Positions 7,510 through 14,139 of a DNA stretch of 22,455 nt are shown here, in pieces. This DNA is from Clostridia bacterium (GTDB lineage Bacteria > Bacillota_A > Clostridia > Oscillospirales > QAKW01). The position numbers and the translations under genes were made by a program. The stretch is taken from assembly GCA_017396865.1 (NCBI GenBank), contig JAFQKO010000137.1:1-22455 (forward strand), in the 5' to 3' direction. A model generated the notes under the pieces. It was not told where the DNA came from and did not search any database. It was given only the letters and a program-made list of their open reading frames with translations. Positions within the stretch are counted from its first letter, which is position 1, and every line of letters starts with the position of its first letter.

Positions 7510-7671
7510 ATGAACATTTTATGGTATCTTTTCGTTTGGGCCGCCTTTTTCGGCGTTGGCTTTCTCATTCTGAGCGCCCAAAACCTCAAAAAACAGCGCG
7601 AGGAGCTTCACCGCCGCGAGGAGGAAGAACGAATCACCGTTCGTCACTTTCGGTCTCTGAAGGCAAATTAA
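7510..7671 (+). CDS. Small single-pass membrane protein, 53 residues
   Basis: The frame begins at ATG 7510, with GAAGGGAG 9 bases upstream, and ends at TAA 7669-7671. The product has one hydrophobic helix (about residues 3-24) followed by a highly charged, probably helical tail rich in Glu and Arg. Function is unknown. Its last 38 bases overlap the 3' end of hydF on the other strand. Support comes from the ribosome site, the clear membrane segment and a stop that comes soon after the charged tail. It could instead be chance coding opposite hydF, but most of it lies outside hydF. Confidence 0.6.
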   Translation: MNILWYLFVWAAFFGVGFLILSAQNLKKQREELHRREEEERITVRHFRSLKAN

Positions 7672-8839
7672 CGCCCAAAGGCTCTAAGCTGCGGGCCAAA
7701 ATCCCGTTGGCTTGGGCGATAGCCATGCCGTAGTTGACCACCGGCACGCCCGCCGCCACCGCCTTACCGATGCGGTGCTTCATCTCGGCTTCGTTGAGCA
7801 TACAGCCGCCGCAATGGACGACCAGCTTAAACTGCGAGAGGTCCTCGGGGAATTCCCCGCCGGAGGTAAAGGTAAACTCCGGCTTACCGCCGCAGAGCTG
7901 CTCGATCCAGCGGGGGAGCTTAACGGTGCCGATATCGCCGCATTGGCGATGGTGGGTGCAGCCCTCCGCAATCAGAACCTTATCGCCCGCCTGCAGGCGG
8001 GATAAGGCCGCCGCGCCCTTCACCTGAGGAATCAAATTGCCCTTATAGCGGGCAAAGAGGATCGAGAAGGAGGTGAGGGGTTGCTCGGCGGGGAGCATCT
8101 TTGCCACCCTGCCGAAGGCTTGGGAGTCGGTAATGACCAGCCGCGGCGGCTGCTTCAATGCGGCCAGCATCTGCGGCAGCTCGGTATCGCGGCAGACCAA
8201 CGCCAAGCAGCCTGCCTCCATGATATCACGAATGGTTTGCTGCTGGGGCAGGATCAGCCGCCCCTTCGGCGCCGATTCATCGATCGGGCAGACCAGGATC
8301 ACCGTATCCCCCGGCTGAAGCAGGTCGGCAACGATCTTGCGTTCATTTTCGCGTCCCTTTGCAAGGGACGCGATTTTTTCTTTCAGCTCATGGACGCCCG
8401 CGCCCGTTTTGGCGCTGACGATCAGCCCCTCGCCCTCGGCGGGAGATGCGGTCAGGTCAGCCTTATTCCGAGCGATGAGATAGGGCAGCTTTTTCTCCTG
8501 CAGCAGGGCAAGAAACGCCCGCTCCTCCTCATCGAGCGGTCTTGCGGCATCGGCGACCAGCACCGCCACGTCGGTTTTGGCCAAAATCTCCCTGGTCTTT
8601 TGCACCCGCAGGGCGCCCAGCGCGCCCTCATCGTCGAAGCCGGGGGTGTCGATGATCAGAACAGGGCCGATGGGCAGCAGCTCCATCGCCTTTTTAACGG
8701 GGTCGGTGGTGGTGCCGCGCACGTCGGACACCACCGCCAATGCCTGACCCGTTACCGCATTGACCAAACTGGATTTTCCCGCGTTGCGCTTGCCGAAAAA
8801 GGCAATGTGCACGCGTTCTGCATTTACCGTATTGTTCAT
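7634..8839 (-). CDS. hydF: [FeFe]-hydrogenase H-cluster maturation GTPase HydF
   Basis: HydF is the scaffold on which the 2Fe subcluster is assembled and from which it is handed to the hydrogenase. The 401-residue product has an N-terminal GTPase domain with the P-loop GKRNAGKSS near residue 16, the DTPG motif near 64 and NKAD near 125, then a dimerisation region and a C-terminal cluster domain with Cys294 (CTHHRQC) and Cys343/Cys346 (HCGGC), the expected [4Fe-4S] ligands. Its ATG lies 3 bases after the hydG stop with only a weak Shine-Dalgarno, so translation is probably coupled. It is the last gene of the operon and ends in a convergent overlap with a small + strand gene. Confidence 0.96.
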   Translation of the reverse strand: MNNTVNAERVHIAFFGKRNAGKSSLVNAVTGQALAVVSDVRGTTTDPVKKAMELLPIGPVLIIDTPGFDDEGALGALRVQKTREILAKTDVAVLVADAARPLDEEERAFLALLQEKKLPYLIARNKADLTASPAEGEGLIVSAKTGAGVHELKEKIASLAKGRENERKIVADLLQPGDTVILVCPIDESAPKGRLILPQQQTIRDIMEAGCLALVCRDTELPQMLAALKQPPRLVITDSQAFGRVAKMLPAEQPLTSFSILFARYKGNLIPQVKGAAALSRLQAGDKVLIAEGCTHHRQCGDIGTVKLPRWIEQLCGGKPEFTFTSGGEFPEDLSQFKLVVHCGGCMLNEAEMKHRIGKAVAAGVPVVNYGMAIAQANGILARSLEPLGVNLPSETESDER

Positions 8840-8842
8840 AGC

Positions 8843-10291
8843 TTAAAACCTGAAATCGCGGCGATTGGAATTTTTGATATCCGCCACGTTCTGCTCGGCG
8901 ATCTGCCGCACCTTGGGGTTGGTGACCTTCTTGAGCTCCTCCTCGATCAGCTTGAAGCCGACCTCCTTGGTCTCCTCGTTGGCATAGTCCACCAGATACT
9001 CGGTGAGGGTCATCAGCGCGTTGGGATGGCAGCAGTTGATGATCTGGCCGCTCTTGCAAAGGCTCATAAACCGATCGCCGGTTCTGCCCTCGCGATAGCA
9101 GGCGGTGCAAAAGGAGGGGATGTGGCCGTTTTCCATCAGCCAATGCACCACCTCATCAAGGCTGCGCTGATCGGAAACGTCGAACTGCTCGGTATCGTGT
9201 GGGCGCTCCTCGGTGGTATAACCGCCGACCGAGGTGCGGGAGCCGCCGCTGACCTGAGAAACACCCAGCCGCAGCAGCTTGGCGCGCACCGCCTCGCTTT
9301 CGCGGGTGGAAATGATGATGCCGGTATAGGGCACCGCCAGGCGGATGCAGGCGGTGATCTTCGCAAAGGTCTCGTCGTCGATGCCGTTATCGAAATCGTC
9401 GGGGTTGATGTCGTCGGCACGCTTCAAACGCGGCACGCTGATGGTATGGGGGCCGACGCCATGGACTGCCTCCAGATGCTCGGCATGCATCAGCAGACCC
9501 GCAAACTCATACTTATACAGTTCCAGACCGAACAGGACACCCAGACCCACGTCGTCGATGCCGCCCTCCATAGCGCGGTCCATGGCCTCGGTATGGTAGC
9601 AATAATCGTGCTTGGGGCCGGTGGGATGCAGCTGCTCGTAGCTTTCCTTATGATAGGTCTCCTGGAAAAGAATGTAGGTGCCGATGCCCGCATCCCGCAG
9701 CTTACGGTAGTTTTCCACGGTGGTGGCGGCGATATTGACGTTGACACGGCGGATGGCACCATTTTTATGGTTGACGCTGTAGATGGTCTTGATACATTCC
9801 AGAATATACTCGATGGGGTTATGAACGGGATCCTCACCCGCCTCGATGGCCAGCCGCTTATGACCCATATCCTGCAGAGCGATGACCTCCGCCTTGACCT
9901 CCTCTTGGGTCAGCTTTTTGCGGGGGATGGTCTTGTTCTTCAGATGATAGGGGCAGTAAACGCAGCCGTTGACGCAATAATTGGAGAGGTACAGCGGCGC
10001 AAAAATGACGATGCGGGTACCGTAGAACGCCAGCTTGATCTCCTCGGCGATCTTATAGATCTCCTCGATCTTTTCGGGGATGTCGCAGGCCAGCAGAACA
10101 GAGGCCTCCCGATGGGTCAGCCCATGGCAGACGTAGCCGGTGGCGGTCTTTTGGGGGCGCGCCTTATCGAGGATCTCGTCGATCAATGCTACGTTATTCT
10201 TGTTTTGCTCGGCGTATTCGAGGGTGGCGCGAATTTCGCCGTCGTTGATAAATTCTTCCGCCTTTAAGGATTTGGGATTATAGGTTGCCAT
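8843..10291 (-). CDS. hydG: [FeFe]-hydrogenase maturase HydG (radical SAM tyrosine lyase)
   Basis: HydG cleaves tyrosine to p-cresol and dehydroglycine and converts the latter to the CO and cyanide ligands of the H-cluster. The 482-residue product carries the radical SAM cluster motif CVNGCVYC (Cys106, Cys110, Cys113) and the C-terminal auxiliary cluster motif CX2CX22C (Cys395, Cys398, Cys421), which separates HydG from ThiH. The start at 10291 is preferred over an in-frame ATG 11 codons earlier because AAAGGA lies about 8 bases upstream, inside the last codons of hydE. Spacing is 4 bases from hydE and 3 bases to hydF. Confidence 0.97.
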   Translation of the reverse strand: MATYNPKSLKAEEFINDGEIRATLEYAEQNKNNVALIDEILDKARPQKTATGYVCHGLTHREASVLLACDIPEKIEEIYKIAEEIKLAFYGTRIVIFAPLYLSNYCVNGCVYCPYHLKNKTIPRKKLTQEEVKAEVIALQDMGHKRLAIEAGEDPVHNPIEYILECIKTIYSVNHKNGAIRRVNVNIAATTVENYRKLRDAGIGTYILFQETYHKESYEQLHPTGPKHDYCYHTEAMDRAMEGGIDDVGLGVLFGLELYKYEFAGLLMHAEHLEAVHGVGPHTISVPRLKRADDINPDDFDNGIDDETFAKITACIRLAVPYTGIIISTRESEAVRAKLLRLGVSQVSGGSRTSVGGYTTEERPHDTEQFDVSDQRSLDEVVHWLMENGHIPSFCTACYREGRTGDRFMSLCKSGQIINCCHPNALMTLTEYLVDYANEETKEVGFKLIEEELKKVTNPKVRQIAEQNVADIKNSNRRDFRF

Positions 10292-10295
10292 AGTT

Positions 10296-11345
10296 TTATT
10301 CCTTTCTGTCGCCTCTCGCAACAACGATCCGATAGCCGATGGATTCCATCCGCTTGCGCAGGCTTTCGACCGCCTGAGCGGATTCGTCGCCGTCGGAGAG
10401 TTTATTATTATATAACATATATTTTTTCCGCACCGATTGGGGCGAAAGATTGGGCATCACAACGTTCGCACCCGCCAGAATACCTTTTTCCCGCCCATCG
10501 GGCTCCAGTGAGCCCAGCGCAGTGGTGGCAGGCAGCAATACGGCGGGGTGGATCAACCGAATGCAGGAGAGCAGATAGCAGGTCAGCCCCACCGAGCCGG
10601 CAGGCTCCGCTTTGAATTCGGTATCCTTATGGGGGATAAACGGCCCGATGCCGCACATATCGGGCTTGAATTCTTCGATGAACTTCAGCTCCCGCGCCAG
10701 CATTGCCTCGGTTTGGCCGGGCGAGCCGACCATAAAGCCGCAGCCCACCTGAAAGCCCAGCCGCTTGAGCGAACGCAGGCAATCCATGCGCTTCTCCCAA
10801 GAAAGGGCGGGAGGATGGAGCCGCCGATAATGGCTTTCGGTGGCGGTTTCATGGCGGAGCAGATACCGATCTGCCCCCGCCTGCCGCAGAGCACGGTAGC
10901 TCTCCTCGCTCCGCTCCCCCAGCGAGAGGGTGACGGCGCAATCGGGAAACTCCGCTTTGATGGTGCGGATCAGCGGCACCAGCCGCCCATCGGTAAACCA
11001 ACCGTCCTCTCCACCCTGCAAAACAAAGGTACGAAAGCCCAGCCGATGCCCCTCGCGGCAGCATTCCAGAATTTCCGCTTCGCTCAGGCGATAGCGGGAG
11101 CAATTTGCGTTGGATCTGCGGATGCCGCAATAATAGCAATCGTTTTTGCAGATGTTGCTGACCTCGATCAGCCCGCGAATGAACACCCCATCGCCATACA
11201 CGGCGTGGCGCACCGCCCGCGCCTTTTCGGCCAGATAGGCGGCGGACTCTTCGTCGCGCCCTTGGATCAGCTCCAGATATTCGGGCTCGGAGAGCCGATG
11301 CGCTTCTGCCAATCGGTCGATCAGCAGGCGAATTTTGTCAGTCAT
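10296..11345 (-). CDS. hydE: [FeFe]-hydrogenase maturase HydE (radical SAM)
   Basis: HydE is the radical SAM enzyme that acts on a cysteine-bound Fe(CO)2CN synthon during H-cluster assembly. The 349-residue product has the cluster motif CKNDCYYC (Cys66, Cys70, Cys73), FVLQGGEDG, the GERS segment and a BATS-type C-terminal region, all typical. The ATG overlaps the last 8 bases of the upstream regulator gene, and the stop is 4 bases before hydG. PylB and BioB are distant relatives, but the gene order with hydG and hydF settles the identity. Confidence 0.96.
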   Translation of the reverse strand: MTDKIRLLIDRLAEAHRLSEPEYLELIQGRDEESAAYLAEKARAVRHAVYGDGVFIRGLIEVSNICKNDCYYCGIRRSNANCSRYRLSEAEILECCREGHRLGFRTFVLQGGEDGWFTDGRLVPLIRTIKAEFPDCAVTLSLGERSEESYRALRQAGADRYLLRHETATESHYRRLHPPALSWEKRMDCLRSLKRLGFQVGCGFMVGSPGQTEAMLARELKFIEEFKPDMCGIGPFIPHKDTEFKAEPAGSVGLTCYLLSCIRLIHPAVLLPATTALGSLEPDGREKGILAGANVVMPNLSPQSVRKKYMLYNNKLSDGDESAQAVESLRKRMESIGYRIVVARGDRKE

Positions 11346-11595
11346 GGGAGATCAACCCCGAATAGGCGGTCTTGACGCTGACGCCCGCCAGCTTTCCGAC
11401 CTTGCCCGACAAAGCAGAGATGGTATCCTGCGGGGCGTCCAGCGCAATGCTGATGATGCTGATCCCCCGCTTGCGGTAGGGAATGCCCATTCTGCCGATG
11501 ATATGATCGCCATATTGATGGAGCAGGGAATTGACCTCCTCCACCGCATCGCCGTTTTCCACGATGATGCTCATCACGGCTACTCTTGTTTCCAT
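11338..11595 (-). CDS. Iron-only hydrogenase system regulator, TM1266 family
   Basis: An 85-residue ACT-like protein (METRVAVMSIIVEN, GIPYRKRGISIISIAL, DTISALSGKVGKLAGVSVK) matching the TM1266-type family found next to [FeFe]-hydrogenase maturation genes in Clostridia and Thermotogae. Family members resemble the nickel regulator NikR C-terminal domain and are presumed to regulate or sense for the hydrogenase system; no DNA-binding domain is present in this short protein, so its mechanism is not known. ATG 11595 is preceded by AGAAAGGA with 10-base spacing. Its 3' end overlaps hydE by 8 bases. It heads the operon behind a consensus promoter and a structured leader. Confidence 0.88.
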   Translation of the reverse strand: METRVAVMSIIVENGDAVEEVNSLLHQYGDHIIGRMGIPYRKRGISIISIALDAPQDTISALSGKVGKLAGVSVKTAYSGLISHD

Positions 11596-11621
11596 GCTTT
11601 TTCATTCCTTTCTATCCAAAC

Positions 11622-11656
11622 AAAAGGCGCGCCCCGATAAAAAGGGCGCGCCAAAA
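11622..11656 (-). terminator. Terminator-like hairpin in the leader of the hyd operon
   Basis: GGCGCGCCC (11626-11634) pairs exactly with 11644-11652 around a 9-base A-rich loop. Read on the - strand it is followed by TTTTGTTT. It sits between the hyd promoter (11717-11745) and the first start codon (11595). It may end transcripts from the upstream lipoprotein gene, act as an attenuator of the hyd operon, or both. Confidence 0.72.
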
Positions 11657-11716
11657 TAAGTCCATTATTTTTTCACGCCTTTCACGCAGAAACATCTTTA
11701 TGTCAGGAGTGATTTC

Positions 11717-11745
11717 ATTATATACTGTTTTTCAAAAAATGTCAA
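11717..11745 (-). promoter_or_regulatory. Perfect-consensus sigma-A promoter of the hyd operon
   Basis: On the - strand TTGACA (11745-11740), exactly 17 bases, then TATAAT (11722-11717). The -35 overlaps the TGA stop of the upstream lipoprotein gene (11744-11742). Predicted transcription begins near 11710, giving an unusually long leader of about 115 bases before the regulator gene. Confidence 0.9.
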
Positions 11746-12638
11746 CGGCGAATCGTATTTTTCGTCAGCACCGCGAAGTGATCCGAAACAAACAATCCCT
11801 CGGGCTTTTCGATCAGCACTCCGTAATAGGAGGTGTCCACCTTCCCGTTGACAAAAACGAAATCGATCACCGTATCATAGGAAGCCCGCTCCTCAAAGCC
11901 GTTGAAGGTGCCGCAAACGTTGCCAAACTCGGTGGCAAGATAAAAGCTGTTGGTCAGCAGGTCGTCAGCCGTCAGATTGATATAAGACTGGCTACCCTCG
12001 GTGAAATTGAAATCGGCGGTAACAAAGACCGGCTTATCGGCATAATTTTCCGCCACCCGATCCCGCAGCAGGTTCGCCGATTCATCCTGGCTGAAGGCGG
12101 TGAGCCCCAGGTGCGTATTGATATGCACAAATTCGATGCCGCTCTCCCGCTCCTTGAAGATGCATTCCGTTACGATGCGGCAGCGCTTGCCGTCGCCGTC
12201 GTCCCAAGAGGGGGACTCCACCTCGGGGGTATCGGAGAGCCACCAAAAGCTATGGGAGATCAGCTCCAGCTTTTTGGCATTATACATGATCGGCGTTGCC
12301 TCGCGGTCGCCCGATGCACGGTATTCGAAGACCACCTCATAATCGGATTGCTCCAGATAATCCAGCAGCATGAAATCCCATTCGTCGGTATATTCCTGCA
12401 GGCCGATCAGATCGGGCTTATATTGCTCCAGCAGCGCAGTAAACCGATCGCAGCGCAGAAAAATGTCGTTTTCCGCGCCGTCGTCGGCACCGACCCGCAG
12501 ATTTTGGGTCATCACCGTCAGCGCCGCCTCCTGAGGCAGCTCCTTTTTCGGCTGCTCCTCGGCAGGCTCACTGCAGCCACCCGGAAAGAAAACCATCAAG
12601 AGCAAGATCAGCCATATTGCGCATTTCTTTCTTTGCAT
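11742..12638 (-). CDS. Secreted lipoprotein, endonuclease/exonuclease/phosphatase fold (copy 2)
   Basis: A 298-residue protein with a lysine-rich N terminus, a hydrophobic segment and Cys22 in FFPGGC, a loose lipobox, so probably membrane-anchored outside the cell. The rest is an EEP-fold domain with the expected metal and catalytic sites: QNLR, GLQEY, a His in NTHLG, DFNF, IDFVF and SDHF at the end. Such enzymes cut phosphodiester or phosphoester bonds in nucleic acids, lipids or inositol phosphates; the substrate cannot be told. ATG 12638 is chosen because AAGGAG lies 7 bases before it, while the ATG at 12644 is too close. It is a clear paralogue of the upstream gene (both have ATPIM/TTPIM, WLSDTP and CNGY/CGTFNG). 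Confidence 0.87.
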   Translation of the reverse strand: MQRKKCAIWLILLLMVFFPGGCSEPAEEQPKKELPQEAALTVMTQNLRVGADDGAENDIFLRCDRFTALLEQYKPDLIGLQEYTDEWDFMLLDYLEQSDYEVVFEYRASGDREATPIMYNAKKLELISHSFWWLSDTPEVESPSWDDGDGKRCRIVTECIFKERESGIEFVHINTHLGLTAFSQDESANLLRDRVAENYADKPVFVTADFNFTEGSQSYINLTADDLLTNSFYLATEFGNVCGTFNGFEERASYDTVIDFVFVNGKVDTSYYGVLIEKPEGLFVSDHFAVLTKNTIRR

Positions 12639-12657
12639 TTTCATTCTCCTTGCGATC

Positions 12658-12686
12658 AAAAAAGCAGCCCGTTGGGCTGCTTTTTT
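12658..12686 (-). terminator. Intrinsic terminator between the two EEP lipoprotein genes
   Basis: A perfect 13-bp stem including A and T runs around the loop, 12658-12670 with 12674-12686. On the - strand the T run ends 6 bases before the Shine-Dalgarno (12651-12646) of the next gene. It closes the upstream gene's transcript and leaves no space for a promoter ahead of the second gene. Confidence 0.87.
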
Positions 12687-12699
12687 ATTGTTGTTTCAA

Positions 12700-13923
12700 T
12701 TACAGCAGTGCTGCCTCGGCATACAGACCTCTATGGTCGGAGATCCAGTCGCCATCGGAGCCCATCTTATCAACTACTTCATAGCGAAGGGGATGAACCT
12801 TATTGGGGGTATAGAAGATGTAGTCGATGGTGCCGCCGCCGGATTCGCCCTCAGGAGCACCGTCGGTATGGTAACCGTTGCAGGTACCGGGGCCGTTATC
12901 ACCGGTCAGCTCATAGTTGATATCAGCCATGCCGATTTTGTAAACTTCGTTGTAACCATTCTTCCAGGGCTGCATGTTGCAGTCGCCTACAAAGAAGAAA
13001 CCGTACTTGGAGAACGCGCCCATCTCGGTTGCCTTCTTCTGGATCGTCTTAACGCTGTTGACGTGAGCAACATCGTTGAAGTCAAAGTGGGTGGAGAAGA
13101 AGAGGAAGATCTTACCGGTGGCCTTTACCTTCAGCTTTGCCCAGCAAACGATACGCCAGTGCTGTGCGCCCCAAGCGGTTGCCTTACTCTCGGTATCGGG
13201 GGTATCGCTCAGCCAGAAGGTGCCGTGCTCCAAATCCTCCAGCTTGGTGGCATTCCACATGATCGGAGTGGTTTCCTTATTGGAGGAAGAACGCCAGGTA
13301 TAATGGAATTGATAGTCACCGTAAGAGGTGGAGGCATAGTCACTTTGCAGGAAGGTGATGTGAGCAGGTACACACTCGGACATACCAACCACGTCGGGCT
13401 GATAAACGTCCATAACCTTCTCCTTGAAACGAGGCATACGATCGGAGATCTCTTTTGCACCGCCATACTCAGCAGAATCGTTGGCGCAGCGCAGGTTATA
13501 AGCGATGATCTTCAGCTTATTGCGCTCATCGTACTTAACCTCTTCTTCTTCCTCGCCCCAGTCGTCGTCACCGCCGCCGTTGTTTTCGCCGCCGATGTCG
13601 TCGCCGCCTTCGTTTTCGTTGCCGCCGCCGATGTCGTCGCCGCCTTCGTTTTCGTTGCCGCCGCCGATGTCGTCGCCGCCGGAAGAGCCGCCGGCCTCAG
13701 GGCCGCCCTCGGCAGTACGGTCGCCGCTGGGAATCCAGTTGATCGGCGCATCGCCCTCATAGGGGATCACTTCGCCGTTGGCCTTGGATTCAACGGAAAT
13801 AACCGACTGATCACCCGCTTTTTCGGCATAAGTGCCGCCAACCTGGCAGGATGCCAAGGTGGAAACACACATCACCAGCAAGCCGATGACAGCAATGACT
13901 CTTTTTGCTTTCTTATTAAACAT
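12700..13923 (-). CDS. Secreted lipoprotein, endonuclease/exonuclease/phosphatase fold with acidic Gly-rich linker (copy 1)
   Basis: A 407-residue protein with a signal peptide ending in a good lipobox (TLASC, Cys26). Residues 67-130 are a low-complexity linker of Gly, Asp, Glu and Asn with a 12-residue motif repeated 2.5 times, which could carry the domain away from the membrane through the cell wall. From about residue 135 an EEP-fold domain follows: AYNLR, GMSEC, STHFDF, GDCNMQ, TIDYIF and SDHR, so the catalytic set looks intact. The substrate is unknown; a nuclease, phosphodiesterase or sphingomyelinase-like role is possible. ATG 13923 follows AAGGAGG at 9-base spacing; more distant in-frame ATGs lack such a site. 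It is transcribed divergently from malQ. Confidence 0.9.
   Translation of the reverse strand: MFNKKAKRVIAVIGLLVMCVSTLASCQVGGTYAEKAGDQSVISVESKANGEVIPYEGDAPINWIPSGDRTAEGGPEAGGSSGGDDIGGGNENEGGDDIGGGNENEGGDDIGGENNGGGDDDWGEEEEEVKYDERNKLKIIAYNLRCANDSAEYGGAKEISDRMPRFKEKVMDVYQPDVVGMSECVPAHITFLQSDYASTSYGDYQFHYTWRSSSNKETTPIMWNATKLEDLEHGTFWLSDTPDTESKATAWGAQHWRIVCWAKLKVKATGKIFLFFSTHFDFNDVAHVNSVKTIQKKATEMGAFSKYGFFFVGDCNMQPWKNGYNEVYKIGMADINYELTGDNGPGTCNGYHTDGAPEGESGGGTIDYIFYTPNKVHPLRYEVVDKMGSDGDWISDHRGLYAEAALL
13591..13680 (-). repeat. 36-bp tandem repeat, 2.5 copies, inside the lipoprotein linker
   Basis: Two exact copies (13591-13626 and 13627-13662) and half of a third (13663-13680). The period is 12 codons, so changes in copy number keep the frame. 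It encodes GGDDIGGGNENE-type units. Confidence 0.92.
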
Positions 13924-13970
13924 AATAAGGAACCTCCTTCCGCCTTGCGGCAGAATTTCATAGATAATTT

Positions 13971-14002
13971 TAGACGATAATATTATAACATGGGTTCGTC
14001 TA
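13971..14002. promoter_or_regulatory. Inverted repeat around the -10 of the EEP lipoprotein promoter
   Basis: TAGACGA (13971-13977) and TCGTCTA (13996-14002) are exact inverted copies separated by 18 bases; the -10 element lies between them. The spacing of about 25 bases centre to centre could suit a repressor, but this may be chance. Confidence 0.35.
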
Positions 14003-14010
14003 TCTTTTAA
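13982..14010 (-). promoter_or_regulatory. Sigma-A promoter of the first EEP lipoprotein gene
   Basis: On the - strand TTAAAA (14010-14005), 17 bases, then a perfect TATAAT (13987-13982). Transcription would begin near 13975, about 50 bases before the start codon. Confidence 0.6.
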
Positions 14011-14050
14011 TAACGCCATGTTGTTTTTATTTAACACAATGTTGCTAAAA

Positions 14051-14069
14051 TTACATTTTTTTGATGTAA
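14051..14069. repeat. Short inverted repeat upstream of the malQ promoter
   Basis: TTACAT (14051-14056) and ATGTAA (14064-14069) pair around seven bases, 13 bases before the malQ -35, with AT-rich flanks that partly extend the symmetry. It is a possible activator site and weak on its own. Confidence 0.25.
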
Positions 14070-14081
14070 ATATTTTTTTCA

Positions 14082-14110
14082 TTGATAACTGCTTGGTTTT
14101 TTGGTATAAT
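14082..14110 (+). promoter_or_regulatory. Sigma-A promoter of malQ
   Basis: TTGATA (14082-14087), 17 bases, TATAAT (14105-14110), with TG one base before the -10 (extended -10). Transcription would begin near 14117, right before the AAGGAGG at 14123-14129. Confidence 0.82.
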
Positions 14111-14139
14111 CCATATTATATGAAGGAGGCTGATACCAA

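Noticed and set aside
8081..10267. A 728-codon + strand frame opposite hydF and hydG
   Set aside because: It lies wholly antisense to two enzymes with intact cluster motifs; long antisense frames are expected at this base composition.
13591..13680. Tandem repeat considered as a CRISPR array
   Set aside because: The units are directly adjacent with no unique spacers and are translated in frame inside a lipoprotein.
11586..13980. Two long + strand frames (444 and 430 codons) opposite the lipoprotein genes
   Set aside because: No ribosome site or recognisable domain; the - strand frames have signal peptides, Shine-Dalgarno sites and EEP catalytic motifs.
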